A stretch of 44,794 bases of DNA. Source: JADFAK01 sp047615865. Its GTDB lineage: Bacteria > Bacteroidota > Bacteroidia > Flavobacteriales_D > Sanyastnellaceae. The DNA is taken from assembly GCA_047615865.1 (NCBI GenBank), contig JBLHIB010000012.1, positions 1 to 44,794 on the forward strand, written 5' to 3'. The notes beneath the pieces were generated by a model that had not been told where the DNA came from, made no database searches, and worked only from the letters and a program-made list of their open reading frames with translations. The position numbers and the translations under genes are program-made. How positions within the stretch are numbered: position 1 is the stretch's first letter; every line of letters begins with the position of its first letter. This document shows positions 34,192 through 43,072 of the stretch, in pieces.

Positions 34192-35010
34192 TTAATTGGC
34201 CATTTTTGCCTTTATAGAGAAGGATAAAGGGACGTTGTCACGAATGGCTTTGTCACCGAGATCAGTGAATATTGTCCCAGATCCATACTTGACGTCGTAT
34301 TGAGTGCGATCGAAGAACATAGTTCCTGAAGCGACTAGCTCTTGCATGCCAGATTGTGAAACGATAATATCTGCTTTGACTTCATGCGTCTGACCTTTGA
34401 TCGTAAGGTCGCCGTAAATAGATCCTTTGAAATCATCCATTTCAGACCGAGTCATTGAAAATGATGCCTCTGGATACTCTTCAGTACCGAAGAAATCGGC
34501 AGACTTCAAGTGTCCTTCCAATTTTGCTTTGTCCTCTGCATCTTTGATTGTCTGATCTTTGATGCTTGTCATATCCATTGTGAAATCGATATTCATTAGT
34601 TCTCCAGCTGCAATCGATATATTTCCAAGTTTGATATCAACCGTTCCCGAATGACTCTTTCCAGTGATTTTTTTGCCTGTCCAACGCACATTACTATATT
34701 CTGGACTAACACTGTATGTGGCATCTTTTGGGAAATTTAATTCGAGTTTTTCCTGCTTCTCTGGCATAACAATTTCGTCAATCGGGGTTCCGGTGAGGTC
34801 AGAATAGTAGCACTTGTCGTAATCCATTTTAAACGCGGGGTCACTTTTGATTTTACTCATGCAAACATCAAAAATAGGAGATGTGTCAGCACCTGACTTC
34901 AATCCTTCATAGCACTCACAGCCTGTTGGATCTGTCGGTGTCTTAGGAGTGTCAGTGCATGAAGTAGCCAAGAATATTGTGGCAATCGAAAGGAATAGAA
35001 GGTTTTTCAT
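34192..35010 (-). CDS. YceI-domain lipoprotein with cysteine-rich N-terminal extension
   Basis: The 272-residue product has a lipoprotein signal (IFLATSC, Cys18) and then an extension of about 75 residues with five more cysteines (GCECYEG, FDVCMSK, YDKCYYS). The YceI domain follows from about residue 93: DATYSVSPEYSNVRWTGKKI, HLKSADFFGTEEYPEASFSM, GDLTIKGQTHEVKADI. YceI domains form a lipocalin-like barrel that binds isoprenoid-type lipids. The extension about doubles what precedes the barrel in ordinary YceI proteins. It lies after the terminator of hppA and is probably transcribed separately. Confidence 0.85.
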   Translation of the reverse strand: MKNLLFLSIATIFLATSCTDTPKTPTDPTGCECYEGLKSGADTSPIFDVCMSKIKSDPAFKMDYDKCYYSDLTGTPIDEIVMPEKQEKLELNFPKDATYSVSPEYSNVRWTGKKITGKSHSGTVDIKLGNISIAAGELMNIDFTMDMTSIKDQTIKDAEDKAKLEGHLKSADFFGTEEYPEASFSMTRSEMDDFKGSIYGDLTIKGQTHEVKADIIVSQSGMQELVASGTMFFDRTQYDVKYGSGTIFTDLGDKAIRDNVPLSFSIKAKMAN

Positions 35011-35052
35011 TGAGTGTGTTTATTTGGGGTAAAAATAGAAAGGTTTCATCAA

Positions 35053-35093
35053 TAAAAAGAGGCCTACTCAACGAATTTGTTCAGTAGGCCTCT
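35053..35093 (-). terminator. Rho-independent terminator of hppA
   Basis: AGAGGCCTACT (35058-35068) pairs perfectly over 11 bases with AGTAGGCCTCT (35083-35093). On the minus strand five T residues follow. It lies 22 bases after the hppA stop. Confidence 0.88.
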
Positions 35094-35114
35094 CAATATG
35101 TTTTGAATCCTGCT

Positions 35115-37379
35115 TTATTCTACAATAAATGTGTTGTTTTCAGCAGTTTTTTCGATAACAGCTTCAGCTGCTTCGATAGTGTTATTTGTTTCGGCTTCAC
35201 TAGCTTCCTTTATTTGATCACCCAAGATTGGAGCGATAACCAATCCAACTAAGCAAGTAAGCTTAATTAGAATGTTCATAGAAGGTCCTGATGTATCCTT
35301 GAATGGGTCACCAACTGTATCGCCAGTAACGGCAGCTTTGTGAGCTTCTGATCCTTTGAAAGTCATTTCTCCATCAATTTCAACACCTGCCTCGAAAGAC
35401 TTCTTGGCATTGTCCCATGCTCCACCAGCGTTGTTCTGGAAAATAGCCCATAAAACACCTGAAACTGTTACACCCGCCATATAAGATCCAAGAGCTTCAG
35501 CTCCCATAATGAATCCAACTAGTATAGGAGTGACAATCGTCAAAATTCCAGGAAGCATCATTTCTTTCAAAGCTGCTTCTGTCGAGATCTCTACGCATTT
35601 GTCATACTCAGGTTCCGCTGTTCCTTCCATAATTCCAGGGATTTCCTTGAACTGACGACGAACTTCCTTAACCATGGCCATGGCCGCTTTTCCAACTGAA
35701 TTCATTGCAAGTGCAGAGAACACAACTGGAATCATGCCACCAATGAAAAGAGCAGCAAGTACTTTCGCTTTGAAAATATTGATACCGTCAATACCGGTGA
35801 ATGTAACATAGGCCGCAAACAATGCCAAAGCAGTCAAAGCTGCTGATGCTATCGCAAATCCCTTACCAACAGCAGCAGTAGTGTTTCCTACAGAGTCTAA
35901 GATGTCAGTACGTCCTCTAACTTCATCAGGAAGATCACTCATCTCCGCAATACCACCAGCGTTGTCAGCAATAGGACCAAAGGCATCGATTGCAAGTTGC
36001 ATAGCTGTTGTCGCCATCATTGCCGAAGCAGCGATAGATACACCGTAGAATCCTGCAAGCTCATATGTGCCCCAGATCGCTCCAGCAAATAAAAGAATTG
36101 GAAGAAAAGTAGACATCATACCTACTGCCAATCCAGCGATTATATTTGTTGCGGCGCCAGTAGACGATTTCTGAACGATATCCATTACTGGTTTTTTACC
36201 AAGGCCAGTATAGTACTCAGTAAACATAGAGATCAGCGCTCCTACAGCAAGACCTACCAATACAGAATAAAAGACATTCATTGAACTTATTGGCAATGCC
36301 TCCCCGTTGTTCTCGCCAAAGAATTTCATCCAAAGTGTTCCAGGAAGAATCCAGTTAATTACAAAGTAAGAAGCAATTGCAGTAAGTATAATAGATCCCC
36401 AGTTACCAATGTTCAATGCCATTTGAACTTCAGGCTCCTTAGCGTCGTCGTTCTTGATTTTAATGAACCATGATCCTACTATCGAAAAGATAATTCCCAG
36501 CCCAGCGATTACTATAGGTAGAAGAATAGGACCCATGTTGTTGAATGCATCAGTAAACGGTCCGTTTACTTCGATCATGTCACGAATCACATAGTTTCCT
36601 AGAACCATCGCGGCAAGCATCGTTGCCACATATGAACCGAATAGATCGGCACCCATACCTGCAACATCACCCACGTTGTCACCAACGTTGTCAGCAATCG
36701 TCGCAGGATTACGAGGATCATCCTCAGGAATTCCAGCCTCTACTTTTCCTACTAGGTCAGCACCGACATCGGCCGCTTTGGTATAAATACCGCCACCAAC
36801 ACGTGCAAACAGAGCAATACTCTCAGCACCCAGCGAAAATCCAGCCAAAGTTTCGAGGATGACGTTCATTGAATGAAAGTCGGCCGAATCTGTAGCCCCA
36901 GATCCCATCATCATCAATAGGATAAATATGAAGGATAATCCAAATACTGCTAGACCAGCAACTCCAAGCCCCATAACCATACCACCACCAAAAGCTACTT
37001 TTAAAGCTTGTGAGATACTAGTTCGAGCTGCCTGAGTTGTGCGGACATTAGCTTCGGTTGCGATCTTCATTCCAATGTTTCCAGCAAATGCAGAAAACAA
37101 GGCTCCCAAAACAAAAGCCACTACAATAAACATACTGGCAGGAATCAATCCTGTTCCAGATAATATTGCCAAGGCACCTCCTGCAATAACAACAAAGATT
37201 GCTAACAGTTTGTACTCGGCTTTGAGGAATGCCATGGCTCCAGCCTGGATATATCCAGCAAGCTTTTGCATCCGTTCATTGCCAGGATCTTGTGCTTTTA
37301 CCCACTTGGATTTGACAATCATTACTGCAAGGCCAATTAAGGCAAGCAATGGAACGAGGTATATAAGTTTTTCTCCCAT
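35115..37379 (-). CDS. hppA: K+-dependent membrane-bound proton/sodium-translocating pyrophosphatase
   Basis: The 754-residue integral membrane protein hydrolyses pyrophosphate to pump H+ or Na+ out of the cytoplasm. The core pyrophosphate site is present: GGGIYTKAADVGADLVGKVE and the acidic DNVGDNVGDVAGMGADLFGS. The residue that decides potassium dependence is Ala in GNTTAAVGKG (K+-independent enzymes have Lys there), so this one should need K+. Na+ transport is plausible for a marine Bacteroidota but is not shown by the motif. The ATG at 37379 is preferred to a TTG two codons earlier. It has its own promoter and terminator. Confidence 0.96.
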   Translation of the reverse strand: MGEKLIYLVPLLALIGLAVMIVKSKWVKAQDPGNERMQKLAGYIQAGAMAFLKAEYKLLAIFVVIAGGALAILSGTGLIPASMFIVVAFVLGALFSAFAGNIGMKIATEANVRTTQAARTSISQALKVAFGGGMVMGLGVAGLAVFGLSFIFILLMMMGSGATDSADFHSMNVILETLAGFSLGAESIALFARVGGGIYTKAADVGADLVGKVEAGIPEDDPRNPATIADNVGDNVGDVAGMGADLFGSYVATMLAAMVLGNYVIRDMIEVNGPFTDAFNNMGPILLPIVIAGLGIIFSIVGSWFIKIKNDDAKEPEVQMALNIGNWGSIILTAIASYFVINWILPGTLWMKFFGENNGEALPISSMNVFYSVLVGLAVGALISMFTEYYTGLGKKPVMDIVQKSSTGAATNIIAGLAVGMMSTFLPILLFAGAIWGTYELAGFYGVSIAASAMMATTAMQLAIDAFGPIADNAGGIAEMSDLPDEVRGRTDILDSVGNTTAAVGKGFAIASAALTALALFAAYVTFTGIDGINIFKAKVLAALFIGGMIPVVFSALAMNSVGKAAMAMVKEVRRQFKEIPGIMEGTAEPEYDKCVEISTEAALKEMMLPGILTIVTPILVGFIMGAEALGSYMAGVTVSGVLWAIFQNNAGGAWDNAKKSFEAGVEIDGEMTFKGSEAHKAAVTGDTVGDPFKDTSGPSMNILIKLTCLVGLVIAPILGDQIKEASEAETNNTIEAAEAVIEKTAENNTFIVE

Positions 37380-37421
37380 GTTCAATACATTTAATATAAT
37401 AGGTCTTGATTAAAGCGGGCG

Positions 37422-37452
37422 CAAAAATATGTGTTTCTACGCAGCAACGCAA
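37422..37452 (-). promoter_or_regulatory. Promoter of hppA
   Basis: On the minus strand TTG (37450-37452) and TATTTTTG (37422-37429) are spaced by 20 bases, matching the Bacteroidota -33/-7 pattern. The leader to the ATG at 37379 would be about 35 bases. Confidence 0.6.
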
Positions 37453-37579
37453 GAAGCTGAGGATTAAGCTTATTTCATTTTGCTTTTTCCCAGCATTTAC
37501 GGCAGTTAGAGCCTCGCTAAAGTTGAAATATAATTCAAAATACATCCTTGCATTTGCCGAATGGCTGCAAAAGAAGTGC

Positions 37580-38560
37580 TTATAATACGTACATAGTTGA
37601 TTTTACAGCCTCTACAATGTCTCGCACTTGGGGAAGTGCCTCATCTATAAGTGGCTGCGCAAATGCAAATGGTGTATCGGTTTGACAAATGCGTTGAATA
37701 GGTGCATCCAAATAGTCAAACGCATTTCGCTGAACTCGGTATCCTATTTCCGAAGAAATCGATGCTACAGGCCAGCTTTCCTCAACAATTACCAAGCGGT
37801 TGGTTTTCTTAACCGATGTGATGATCGTATCAATGTCTAGTGGGCGGATCGTGCGTAAGTCTATAACTTCAACGTTGATTCCTTGCGCTGCCAATTCATC
37901 GGCAGCGGCGTTAACCGTCTTCATTATTTTACCAAAGGATACGATCGTGCAAGAATCTCCTTTGCGGGTTACATCTGCTACGCCAATTGGAATTAAATAT
38001 TCACCTTCTGGAATATCTCCCTTGTCTCCGTACATTTTTTCAGACTCCATGATCAATACTGGATCATCATCTCGAATGGCCGACTTCAGCAATCCTTTCA
38101 TGTCATATGGATTTGACGGTGTAATCACCTTCAATCCCGGTACGTGGGCATACATAGATTCGAAACTCTGGGAGTGCGTTGCGCCAAGTTGTCCCGCAGT
38201 GCCGTTTGGCCCACGAAAAACAATTGGAATATTGAACTGACCACCCGACATCTGAAGCATTTTAGCAGCGCAGTTCATGATCTGGTCGGCCGCCAAAATG
38301 GCGAAATTCCAAGTCATGTACTCGACTATTGGCCTCAAGCCATTCATTGCAGCACCTACAGCGATGCCAGTGAAACCAAGTTCGGCAATTGGCGTATCTA
38401 TTATACGTTTAGCTCCGAATTCGTCAAGCATCCCCTTACTGGCCTTGTAAGCACCGTTGTATTCGGCTACCTCCTCACCAAGCAAGAACACTCGCTCATC
38501 TCGTCTCATCTCTTCGCTCATCGCCTCGGCGACAGCTTGTCTAAATTGTATTTCCCGCAT
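37580..38560 (-). CDS. pdhB: Pyruvate dehydrogenase E1 component, beta subunit
   Basis: The 326-residue protein is the beta subunit of the thiamine-pyrophosphate E1 enzyme, which decarboxylates pyruvate for acetyl-CoA synthesis. Characteristic stretches are FLLGEEVAEYNGAYKASKGM, RIIDTPIAELGFTGIAVGAA, FRGPNGTAGQLGATHSQSFE and VVIDLRTIRPLD-type (here VEVIDLRTIRPLDIDTI). The alpha subunit and E2 are not adjacent; pdhB stands alone. It has its own -7 element and is divergent from etfB, 255 bases apart. A pyruvate role is favoured over a branched-chain one by the close match to the pyruvate type, but this is by eye. Confidence 0.92.
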   Translation of the reverse strand: MREIQFRQAVAEAMSEEMRRDERVFLLGEEVAEYNGAYKASKGMLDEFGAKRIIDTPIAELGFTGIAVGAAMNGLRPIVEYMTWNFAILAADQIMNCAAKMLQMSGGQFNIPIVFRGPNGTAGQLGATHSQSFESMYAHVPGLKVITPSNPYDMKGLLKSAIRDDDPVLIMESEKMYGDKGDIPEGEYLIPIGVADVTRKGDSCTIVSFGKIMKTVNAAADELAAQGINVEVIDLRTIRPLDIDTIITSVKKTNRLVIVEESWPVASISSEIGYRVQRNAFDYLDAPIQRICQTDTPFAFAQPLIDEALPQVRDIVEAVKSTMYVL

Positions 38561-38581
38561 GACTCAAATAATTACTGGGCG

Positions 38582-38589
38582 CAAAATTA
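38582..38589 (-). promoter_or_regulatory. -7 promoter element of pdhB
   Basis: TAATTTTG on the minus strand, 21 bases before the ATG at 38560. It shares the continuation GCGCCC with the hppA promoter. No -33 TTG is clear. Confidence 0.5.
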
Positions 38590-38771
38590 GTAAAGGATTG
38601 CTTAGCTACCGCTTATTCATCGAAACTTGTGAGAATTAATTCGCTTTATTCGACCAATAAAGGGATGTCCTCCTGCTAAATTATGACAATCACACCAGAA
38701 AGGTATGCACGCATAATAGTTTTGTTGTAAATTCGTGACGAAAACATGTGTTTTGAGGGGGTAAAATTGCA

Positions 38772-38779
38772 TAAATTTG
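38772..38779 (+). promoter_or_regulatory. -7 promoter element of etfB
   Basis: TAAATTTG matches TAnnTTTG and lies 36 bases before the etfB ATG at 38816. TTTTG at 38751-38755 may be the -33 element, with 16 bases between. It makes the in-frame ATG at 38777 unlikely. Confidence 0.6.
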
Positions 38780-38815
38780 CTTCGCTTGAAACCACAAAAA
38801 AAAATCCTGCGTTTT

Positions 38816-39556
38816 ATGAAAATACTTGTTTGTATAAGTAAGGCCCCAGACACAACATCTCGCATTGCTTTTACGGATAACAGCACCGCTTTCGATGAGA
38901 ATGGTGTCCAGTTTATCGTGAATCCATATGATGAGTGGTATGCGTTAGTTCGCGCTCTTGAATTAAAAGAAGCTAATGGCGGATCGGTTACAACTGTTAC
39001 CGTCGGCGGTGCCGACTGTGATCCAATAATCAGAAAAGCATTGGCCATAGGATCTGATGATGCCGTGCGCATTGATGCCAGTCCACAAGACTCGTTGTTC
39101 GTTGCAAAGCAAATTGCTGCCTATGCAAAAGACAATTCATTCGATTTGGTTCTATTAGGAAAAGAGACAATTGATTACAATGGAGCTGTAGTTGGCGGCA
39201 TGGTAGCTGAGCTTATGGATGTTCCTTTTGTGTCTTTTGCCGTGAAAATGGATGTGGCGGGATCAACAGCAACGCTTGAACGCGAAGTTCAGGGAGGTGT
39301 CGAAATCGTTGAGGTAGAATTGCCATTGGTGGTTTCCGCAGCGAAAGGAATGGCCGAACAGCGTATTCCAAACATGCGAGGCATCATGGCTGCTAGGTCT
39401 AAACCTCTGCAAATCGTCGCCGCCCAAGAATTTTCGGTTTCGACTACCATTATTAGATATGAGCTTCCTCCTGCTAAAGCTGCTGTCAAGCTTGTGTCAG
39501 CTGACAACGTAGAAGAGCTCGTGCAATTGCTTCATACTGAAGCGAAAGTGATATAA
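38816..39556 (+). CDS. etfB: Electron transfer flavoprotein, beta subunit
   Basis: The 246-residue subunit of the ETF heterodimer binds AMP and the FAD-bearing alpha subunit; it carries electrons from acyl-CoA dehydrogenases. The family pattern is seen in KILVCISKAPDTTSRIAF, FIVNPYDEWYALVRALELKE, SFDLVLLGKETIDYNG and LPLVVSAAKGMAEQRIPNMRG. The start at 38816 begins at the KILVC motif; the in-frame ATG at 38777 adds 13 residues and overlaps the -7 element. It precedes etfA by 21 bases. Confidence 0.96.
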   Translation: MKILVCISKAPDTTSRIAFTDNSTAFDENGVQFIVNPYDEWYALVRALELKEANGGSVTTVTVGGADCDPIIRKALAIGSDDAVRIDASPQDSLFVAKQIAAYAKDNSFDLVLLGKETIDYNGAVVGGMVAELMDVPFVSFAVKMDVAGSTATLEREVQGGVEIVEVELPLVVSAAKGMAEQRIPNMRGIMAARSKPLQIVAAQEFSVSTTIIRYELPPAKAAVKLVSADNVEELVQLLHTEAKVI

Positions 39557-39577
39557 GTCCATCAAAAAGTTTAGAAA

Positions 39578-40519
39578 ATGCCAACATTAGTTTTTGCAGA
39601 TAATATAGGTGGTAAAATCACCAAAAGCTCACTAGAGGCTGTCAGTTATGCAGCATCAATGGGCGACGAGGTTGTAGCCGTAACTTATGGTAACATAGAC
39701 GGTGACGGTGGATTGGGGAATTACGGAGCCGCGAAAGTTATTGTCGCCTCTAGTATCTCAACCCAAGATTCTCAGCAGTTGACAAAACTGGTCGTTCAGG
39801 TGGCCAATTCTAGCGGAGCCAATACAATCGTTTTCTCTCACGATAATACAGGTAAGTCTGTAGCTCCTAGAGTTGCTGCACGCTTGGATGTAGGTTTGGT
39901 GGCAGGTGCCACTGAATTGCCCGCAGGTGAAGAGATTAAAAAGAATGTTTTTTCTGGAAAGGCCATGGCTTATGTCAAGGTGAACACAGATAAAAAAGTG
40001 ATTTCTGTCTTGCCCAACTCTGTTGGACTCAAAGCTATTGGCGGCAACGCTCAAGTGGAAGCTTTTTCTGGAGACCTCGGAACGGCAGGAGTTAAAGTCA
40101 AAGAATTTAGACCTACTTCGGCAGATGGAGCTATTCCGCTTCCAGAAGCAGAATTAGTGGTCTCAGCTGGTCGTGGTATGAAAGGACCAGAGAATTGGGG
40201 GATCGTTGAAGACTTGGCCAATGTCCTCGGAGCAACGACTGCTTGTTCTCGTCCTGTAGCCGATATTGGTTGGAGACCGCATCACGAGCATGTTGGACAA
40301 ACAGGTGTCGCTATTCGACCGAACTTGTACATAGCTATTGGTATCTCAGGTGCTATCCAGCACTTGGCAGGTGTCAATGGTAGTAAGGTGATCGTTGTGA
40401 TTAATACAGATCCTGAAGCTCCTTTCTTCAAAGCCGCCGATTACGGAGTTGTTGGCGATGCATTCGATGTTTTACCTAAATTGACTGAGGCGTTCAAAGC
40501 TTTTCAAGCAGCGCATTAA
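39578..40519 (+). CDS. etfA: Electron transfer flavoprotein, alpha subunit
   Basis: The 313-residue alpha subunit holds FAD in its C-terminal domain: VVSAGRGMKGPENWG (about 190-204), TTACSRPVADIGWRPHHEHV (about 218-237), VGQTGVAIRPNLYIAIGISG and INTDPEAPFFKAADYGVVGD. It acts with EtfB to pass electrons to the quinone pool. The gene follows etfB closely and is part of one operon. The bifunctional-nuclease gene downstream is 98 bases away and may have its own promoter. Confidence 0.96.
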   Translation: MPTLVFADNIGGKITKSSLEAVSYAASMGDEVVAVTYGNIDGDGGLGNYGAAKVIVASSISTQDSQQLTKLVVQVANSSGANTIVFSHDNTGKSVAPRVAARLDVGLVAGATELPAGEEIKKNVFSGKAMAYVKVNTDKKVISVLPNSVGLKAIGGNAQVEAFSGDLGTAGVKVKEFRPTSADGAIPLPEAELVVSAGRGMKGPENWGIVEDLANVLGATTACSRPVADIGWRPHHEHVGQTGVAIRPNLYIAIGISGAIQHLAGVNGSKVIVVINTDPEAPFFKAADYGVVGDAFDVLPKLTEAFKAFQAAH

Positions 40520-40617
40520 TATTGTTTTGCACCTGAAATTTATGTGCAGAATAATCCTACACGCGGACCAAGGAGAAATTTTTATCTTCGCGGCATACGG
40601 AAGACTTCGTTTGTACT

Positions 40618-41208
40618 ATGAATAAAATTGAGTTAGAAATAAGTGATATCGCTCCTAGCGGTTCTACAAGTGGTGCATACGCCCTTGTGCTCAGCGAAAC
40701 CCAAGGGAACCGAAAGCTTCCCATCGTTATAGGAGGACATGAAGCACAGGCCATTGCCATTGAACTTGAGAAAATGACTCCGAGTAGACCACTTACTCAC
40801 GATCTATTCAAGAGTTTCTCTAATGCGTTCACGATTGATGTAGAAGAAGTTATCATCTACAACCTTATAGAAGGGATTTTCTTTGCCAAAGTCATCGCTA
40901 TCCAAGATGGCCGAAGTGCAGAAATTGATGCTCGAACTTCAGATGCCGTGGCACTTGCTGTTCGTTTCCACTGTCCAATTTATTGCTACGACTTTATCTT
41001 AGATACTGCTGGTGTTGATGCCGATGAAGAAGGGGTTGAAGATGATGATCAAGAAATTGACATTGAAGAACTCACTGCTCCGGCGGATGATACAGAATTG
41101 TCCATTGACGATCTGGAAAAACAGCTTGCCCTAGCCATCGATAAAGAGGACTACGAAAGAGCTTCGAACATTCGAGACGAAATAAATCGTCGTAAAGGAC
41201 AATCTTAG
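40618..41208 (+). CDS. DUF151 bifunctional-nuclease-family protein with C-terminal UVR motif
   Basis: The 196-residue protein has the DUF151 domain in residues 1-125 (SETQGNRKLPIVIGGHEAQA, LTHDLFKSF, ARTSDAVALAVRF). An acidic linker and a UvrB/UvrC-type UVR motif follow (LEKQLALAIDKEDYERASNI, residues about 168-187). DUF151 is linked to a nuclease in plants and to MtbNase-like activity, but its role in bacteria is poorly known. In Bacteroidota the etfB-etfA-DUF151-nupC order recurs, as far as I recall. The gene is upstream of the nucleoside transporter by 35 bases. Confidence 0.88.
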   Translation: MNKIELEISDIAPSGSTSGAYALVLSETQGNRKLPIVIGGHEAQAIAIELEKMTPSRPLTHDLFKSFSNAFTIDVEEVIIYNLIEGIFFAKVIAIQDGRSAEIDARTSDAVALAVRFHCPIYCYDFILDTAGVDADEEGVEDDDQEIDIEELTAPADDTELSIDDLEKQLALAIDKEDYERASNIRDEINRRKGQS

Positions 41209-41243
41209 CAAGGAACCATTTCTGTTTCCTATCTTTCGGACTT

Positions 41244-42530
41244 ATGGATATTTTACGCGGCTTGTTGGGTTTAGGATTCCTCTTGGGAATCGCTTGGTTG
41301 TTCTCCGAAAACCGAAAAGCAATTCCTTGGAGACTAGTTTGGGTGGCTCTTGTCAGCCAAATAGTTCTTGCTGTACTTATTCTTAAAGTACCAGGAGTGA
41401 AGGACGTCTTTCAGTGGATCGCTGGTCTATTCAGCATAATTTCTGAAATCTCAGTCGAAGGAGCCAGAATGATCTTTGGATCAGAACTAACTGCTCCAGG
41501 AGGTTCAAGCGGCTTCGTTTTTGCCGCCCGTGTCCTTCCTACTATCATCTTTTTCTCTGCAGTGACCAGTTTGCTCTACTATTGGGGCGTTCTGCAAAAA
41601 ATTGTCTACGCTTTTGCATGGGTAATGAAGCGAGTACTTCGAATTTCTGGAGCAGAGAGCTTGGCAGCCGCTGGAAATATTTTCCTCGGGCAGACAGAAG
41701 CTCCATTGCTAGTGAAGCCATACCTAAACAAGATGACACGTTCAGAAATGATGTCATTGATGACCGGCGGTATGGCTACAATTGCTGGGTCAGTGCTTGT
41801 TTCATACATAGCCTTCCTCGGTGGTGACTCTGAAGCCGAACGTATAAAATTTGCAACTCACCTATTGTCAGCGTCAATACTATCTGCGCCTGCTGCTATC
41901 CTCGCAGCAAAAATGATCGTTCCGGAAAAAGAGACTTTCGACGATAAACTAGAAATTGCCAAAGATAAAATGGGGGCCAATTCCCTAGAGGCAATCGCAA
42001 ACGGGACAACAGATGGAATCAAATTAGCAGTCAATGTTGCTGGAATGCTCCTGGTCTTTACGGCCCTAATTTATGGTGTAAATAGCGGTCTAGGTTGGGT
42101 CGGTGAAATCACGGGACTCAATGAGTCAATTGCCGCAAGTACCAATTTTGACGGTTTGTCCTTTCAGTTCTTGATGGGCTATTTATGCGCTCCTATTGCC
42201 TGGATGCTCGGTGTGAGCTCTAGTGATATGGTCTTGGTCGGTCAGTTACTTGGCGAAAAGACTGTCCTCAATGAGTTCTTGGCATACATTTCACTTGGCG
42301 ATATGAAGAGTGCCGGAGCTTTTTCCGAGGATAAATCGATCATTATGTCCACATATATTTTGTGTGGTTTTGCCAATTTTGCCTCTATAGGGATCCAAAT
42401 TGGGGGCATTGGTTCTCTTGCGCCAACAAGGAAAGGCCTGCTTTCTAAACTAGGTATGAGAGCACTTCTTGGAGGAACCCTAGCTTGTCTGTTTACCGCA
42501 GTCATAGTAGGAATGATTTATCAATGGTAA
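41244..42530 (+). CDS. NupC/CNT family concentrative nucleoside transporter
   Basis: The 428-residue inner-membrane protein has about ten transmembrane helices. CNT motifs are visible: FAARVLPTIIFFSAVTSLLY, ESLAAAGNIFLGQTEAPLLV (substrate site) and MTGGMATIAGSVLVSYI. In the second half are LMGYLCAPIAWMLGV, TYILCGFANFASIGIQIGGI and the G-rich end. It imports nucleosides with a cation (Na+ or H+). The deoxynucleoside kinase encoded at 33410-34024 would trap imported deoxynucleosides. It follows the DUF151 gene and precedes purE by 27 bases. Confidence 0.94.
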   Translation: MDILRGLLGLGFLLGIAWLFSENRKAIPWRLVWVALVSQIVLAVLILKVPGVKDVFQWIAGLFSIISEISVEGARMIFGSELTAPGGSSGFVFAARVLPTIIFFSAVTSLLYYWGVLQKIVYAFAWVMKRVLRISGAESLAAAGNIFLGQTEAPLLVKPYLNKMTRSEMMSLMTGGMATIAGSVLVSYIAFLGGDSEAERIKFATHLLSASILSAPAAILAAKMIVPEKETFDDKLEIAKDKMGANSLEAIANGTTDGIKLAVNVAGMLLVFTALIYGVNSGLGWVGEITGLNESIAASTNFDGLSFQFLMGYLCAPIAWMLGVSSSDMVLVGQLLGEKTVLNEFLAYISLGDMKSAGAFSEDKSIIMSTYILCGFANFASIGIQIGGIGSLAPTRKGLLSKLGMRALLGGTLACLFTAVIVGMIYQW

Positions 42531-42557
42531 CTTTGTCAAGTACAAAATCAAATTGCA

Positions 42558-43046
42558 ATGGCTGAAGTAGGAATCATCATGGGAAGCGCTTCTGATTTAC
42601 CAATCATGAAGCAGGCTGCTGAAATACTCAGAGAGCTAGATGTTGCATACGAAATGACTGTAGTTTCAGCTCATCGCACGCCTGAAAGAATGGTCGATTA
42701 TGCCAAAACCGCTGTTGATCGCGGTCTGAAAGTCATAATCGCCGGTGCTGGAGGTGCTGCCCATCTTCCGGGAATGACAGCTTCACTCACTCCATTGCCA
42801 GTTATTGGTGTCCCTATCAAGTCCTCGAATTCTATTGATGGATGGGATAGCGTGCTCTCAATTCTTCAAATGCCAGGTGGAGTTCCGGTTGCTACCGTAG
42901 CCCTTGATGGCGGTAAGAATGCAGGTATTTTAGCTGCGCAAATAATTGGAGCCGGTAATTCTGACGTCTTGAAGCGAGTGGCCAATTACAAAGAAAGCCT
43001 GAAAGAGAAAGTCCTTGCCTCAATTGAGCAGGTAGAACGACTCTGA
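42558..43046 (+). CDS. purE: N5-carboxyaminoimidazole ribonucleotide mutase
   Basis: The 162-residue class I PurE moves a carboxyl group within the purine precursor to give CAIR. Motifs: GIIMGSASDLPIMKQAAEIL (residues 5-24), SAHRTPERMVDYA (about 42-54), AGAGGAAHLPGMTASLTPLP and the SVLSILQMPGGVPVATVALD region. PurK, its partner, is not in the window. It follows the nucleoside transporter, so de novo and salvage purine supply sit side by side. Confidence 0.96.
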   Translation: MAEVGIIMGSASDLPIMKQAAEILRELDVAYEMTVVSAHRTPERMVDYAKTAVDRGLKVIIAGAGGAAHLPGMTASLTPLPVIGVPIKSSNSIDGWDSVLSILQMPGGVPVATVALDGGKNAGILAAQIIGAGNSDVLKRVANYKESLKEKVLASIEQVERL

Positions 43047-43050
43047 TTGC

Positions 43051-43058
43051 TACCTTTG
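43051..43058 (+). promoter_or_regulatory. -7 promoter element of the flavin reductase-like gene
   Basis: TACCTTTG matches TAnnTTTG, 14 bases before the ATG at 43073. TTG at 43024-43026 is a possible -33 element with 24-base spacing. The predicted leader is under 10 bases. Confidence 0.5.
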
Positions 43059-43072
43059 CGGAAAATTTTCGC

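Noticed and set aside
37276..37545. 89-codon minus-strand ORF upstream of hppA
   Set aside because: It overlaps the 5' end of hppA in another frame and spans its promoter.
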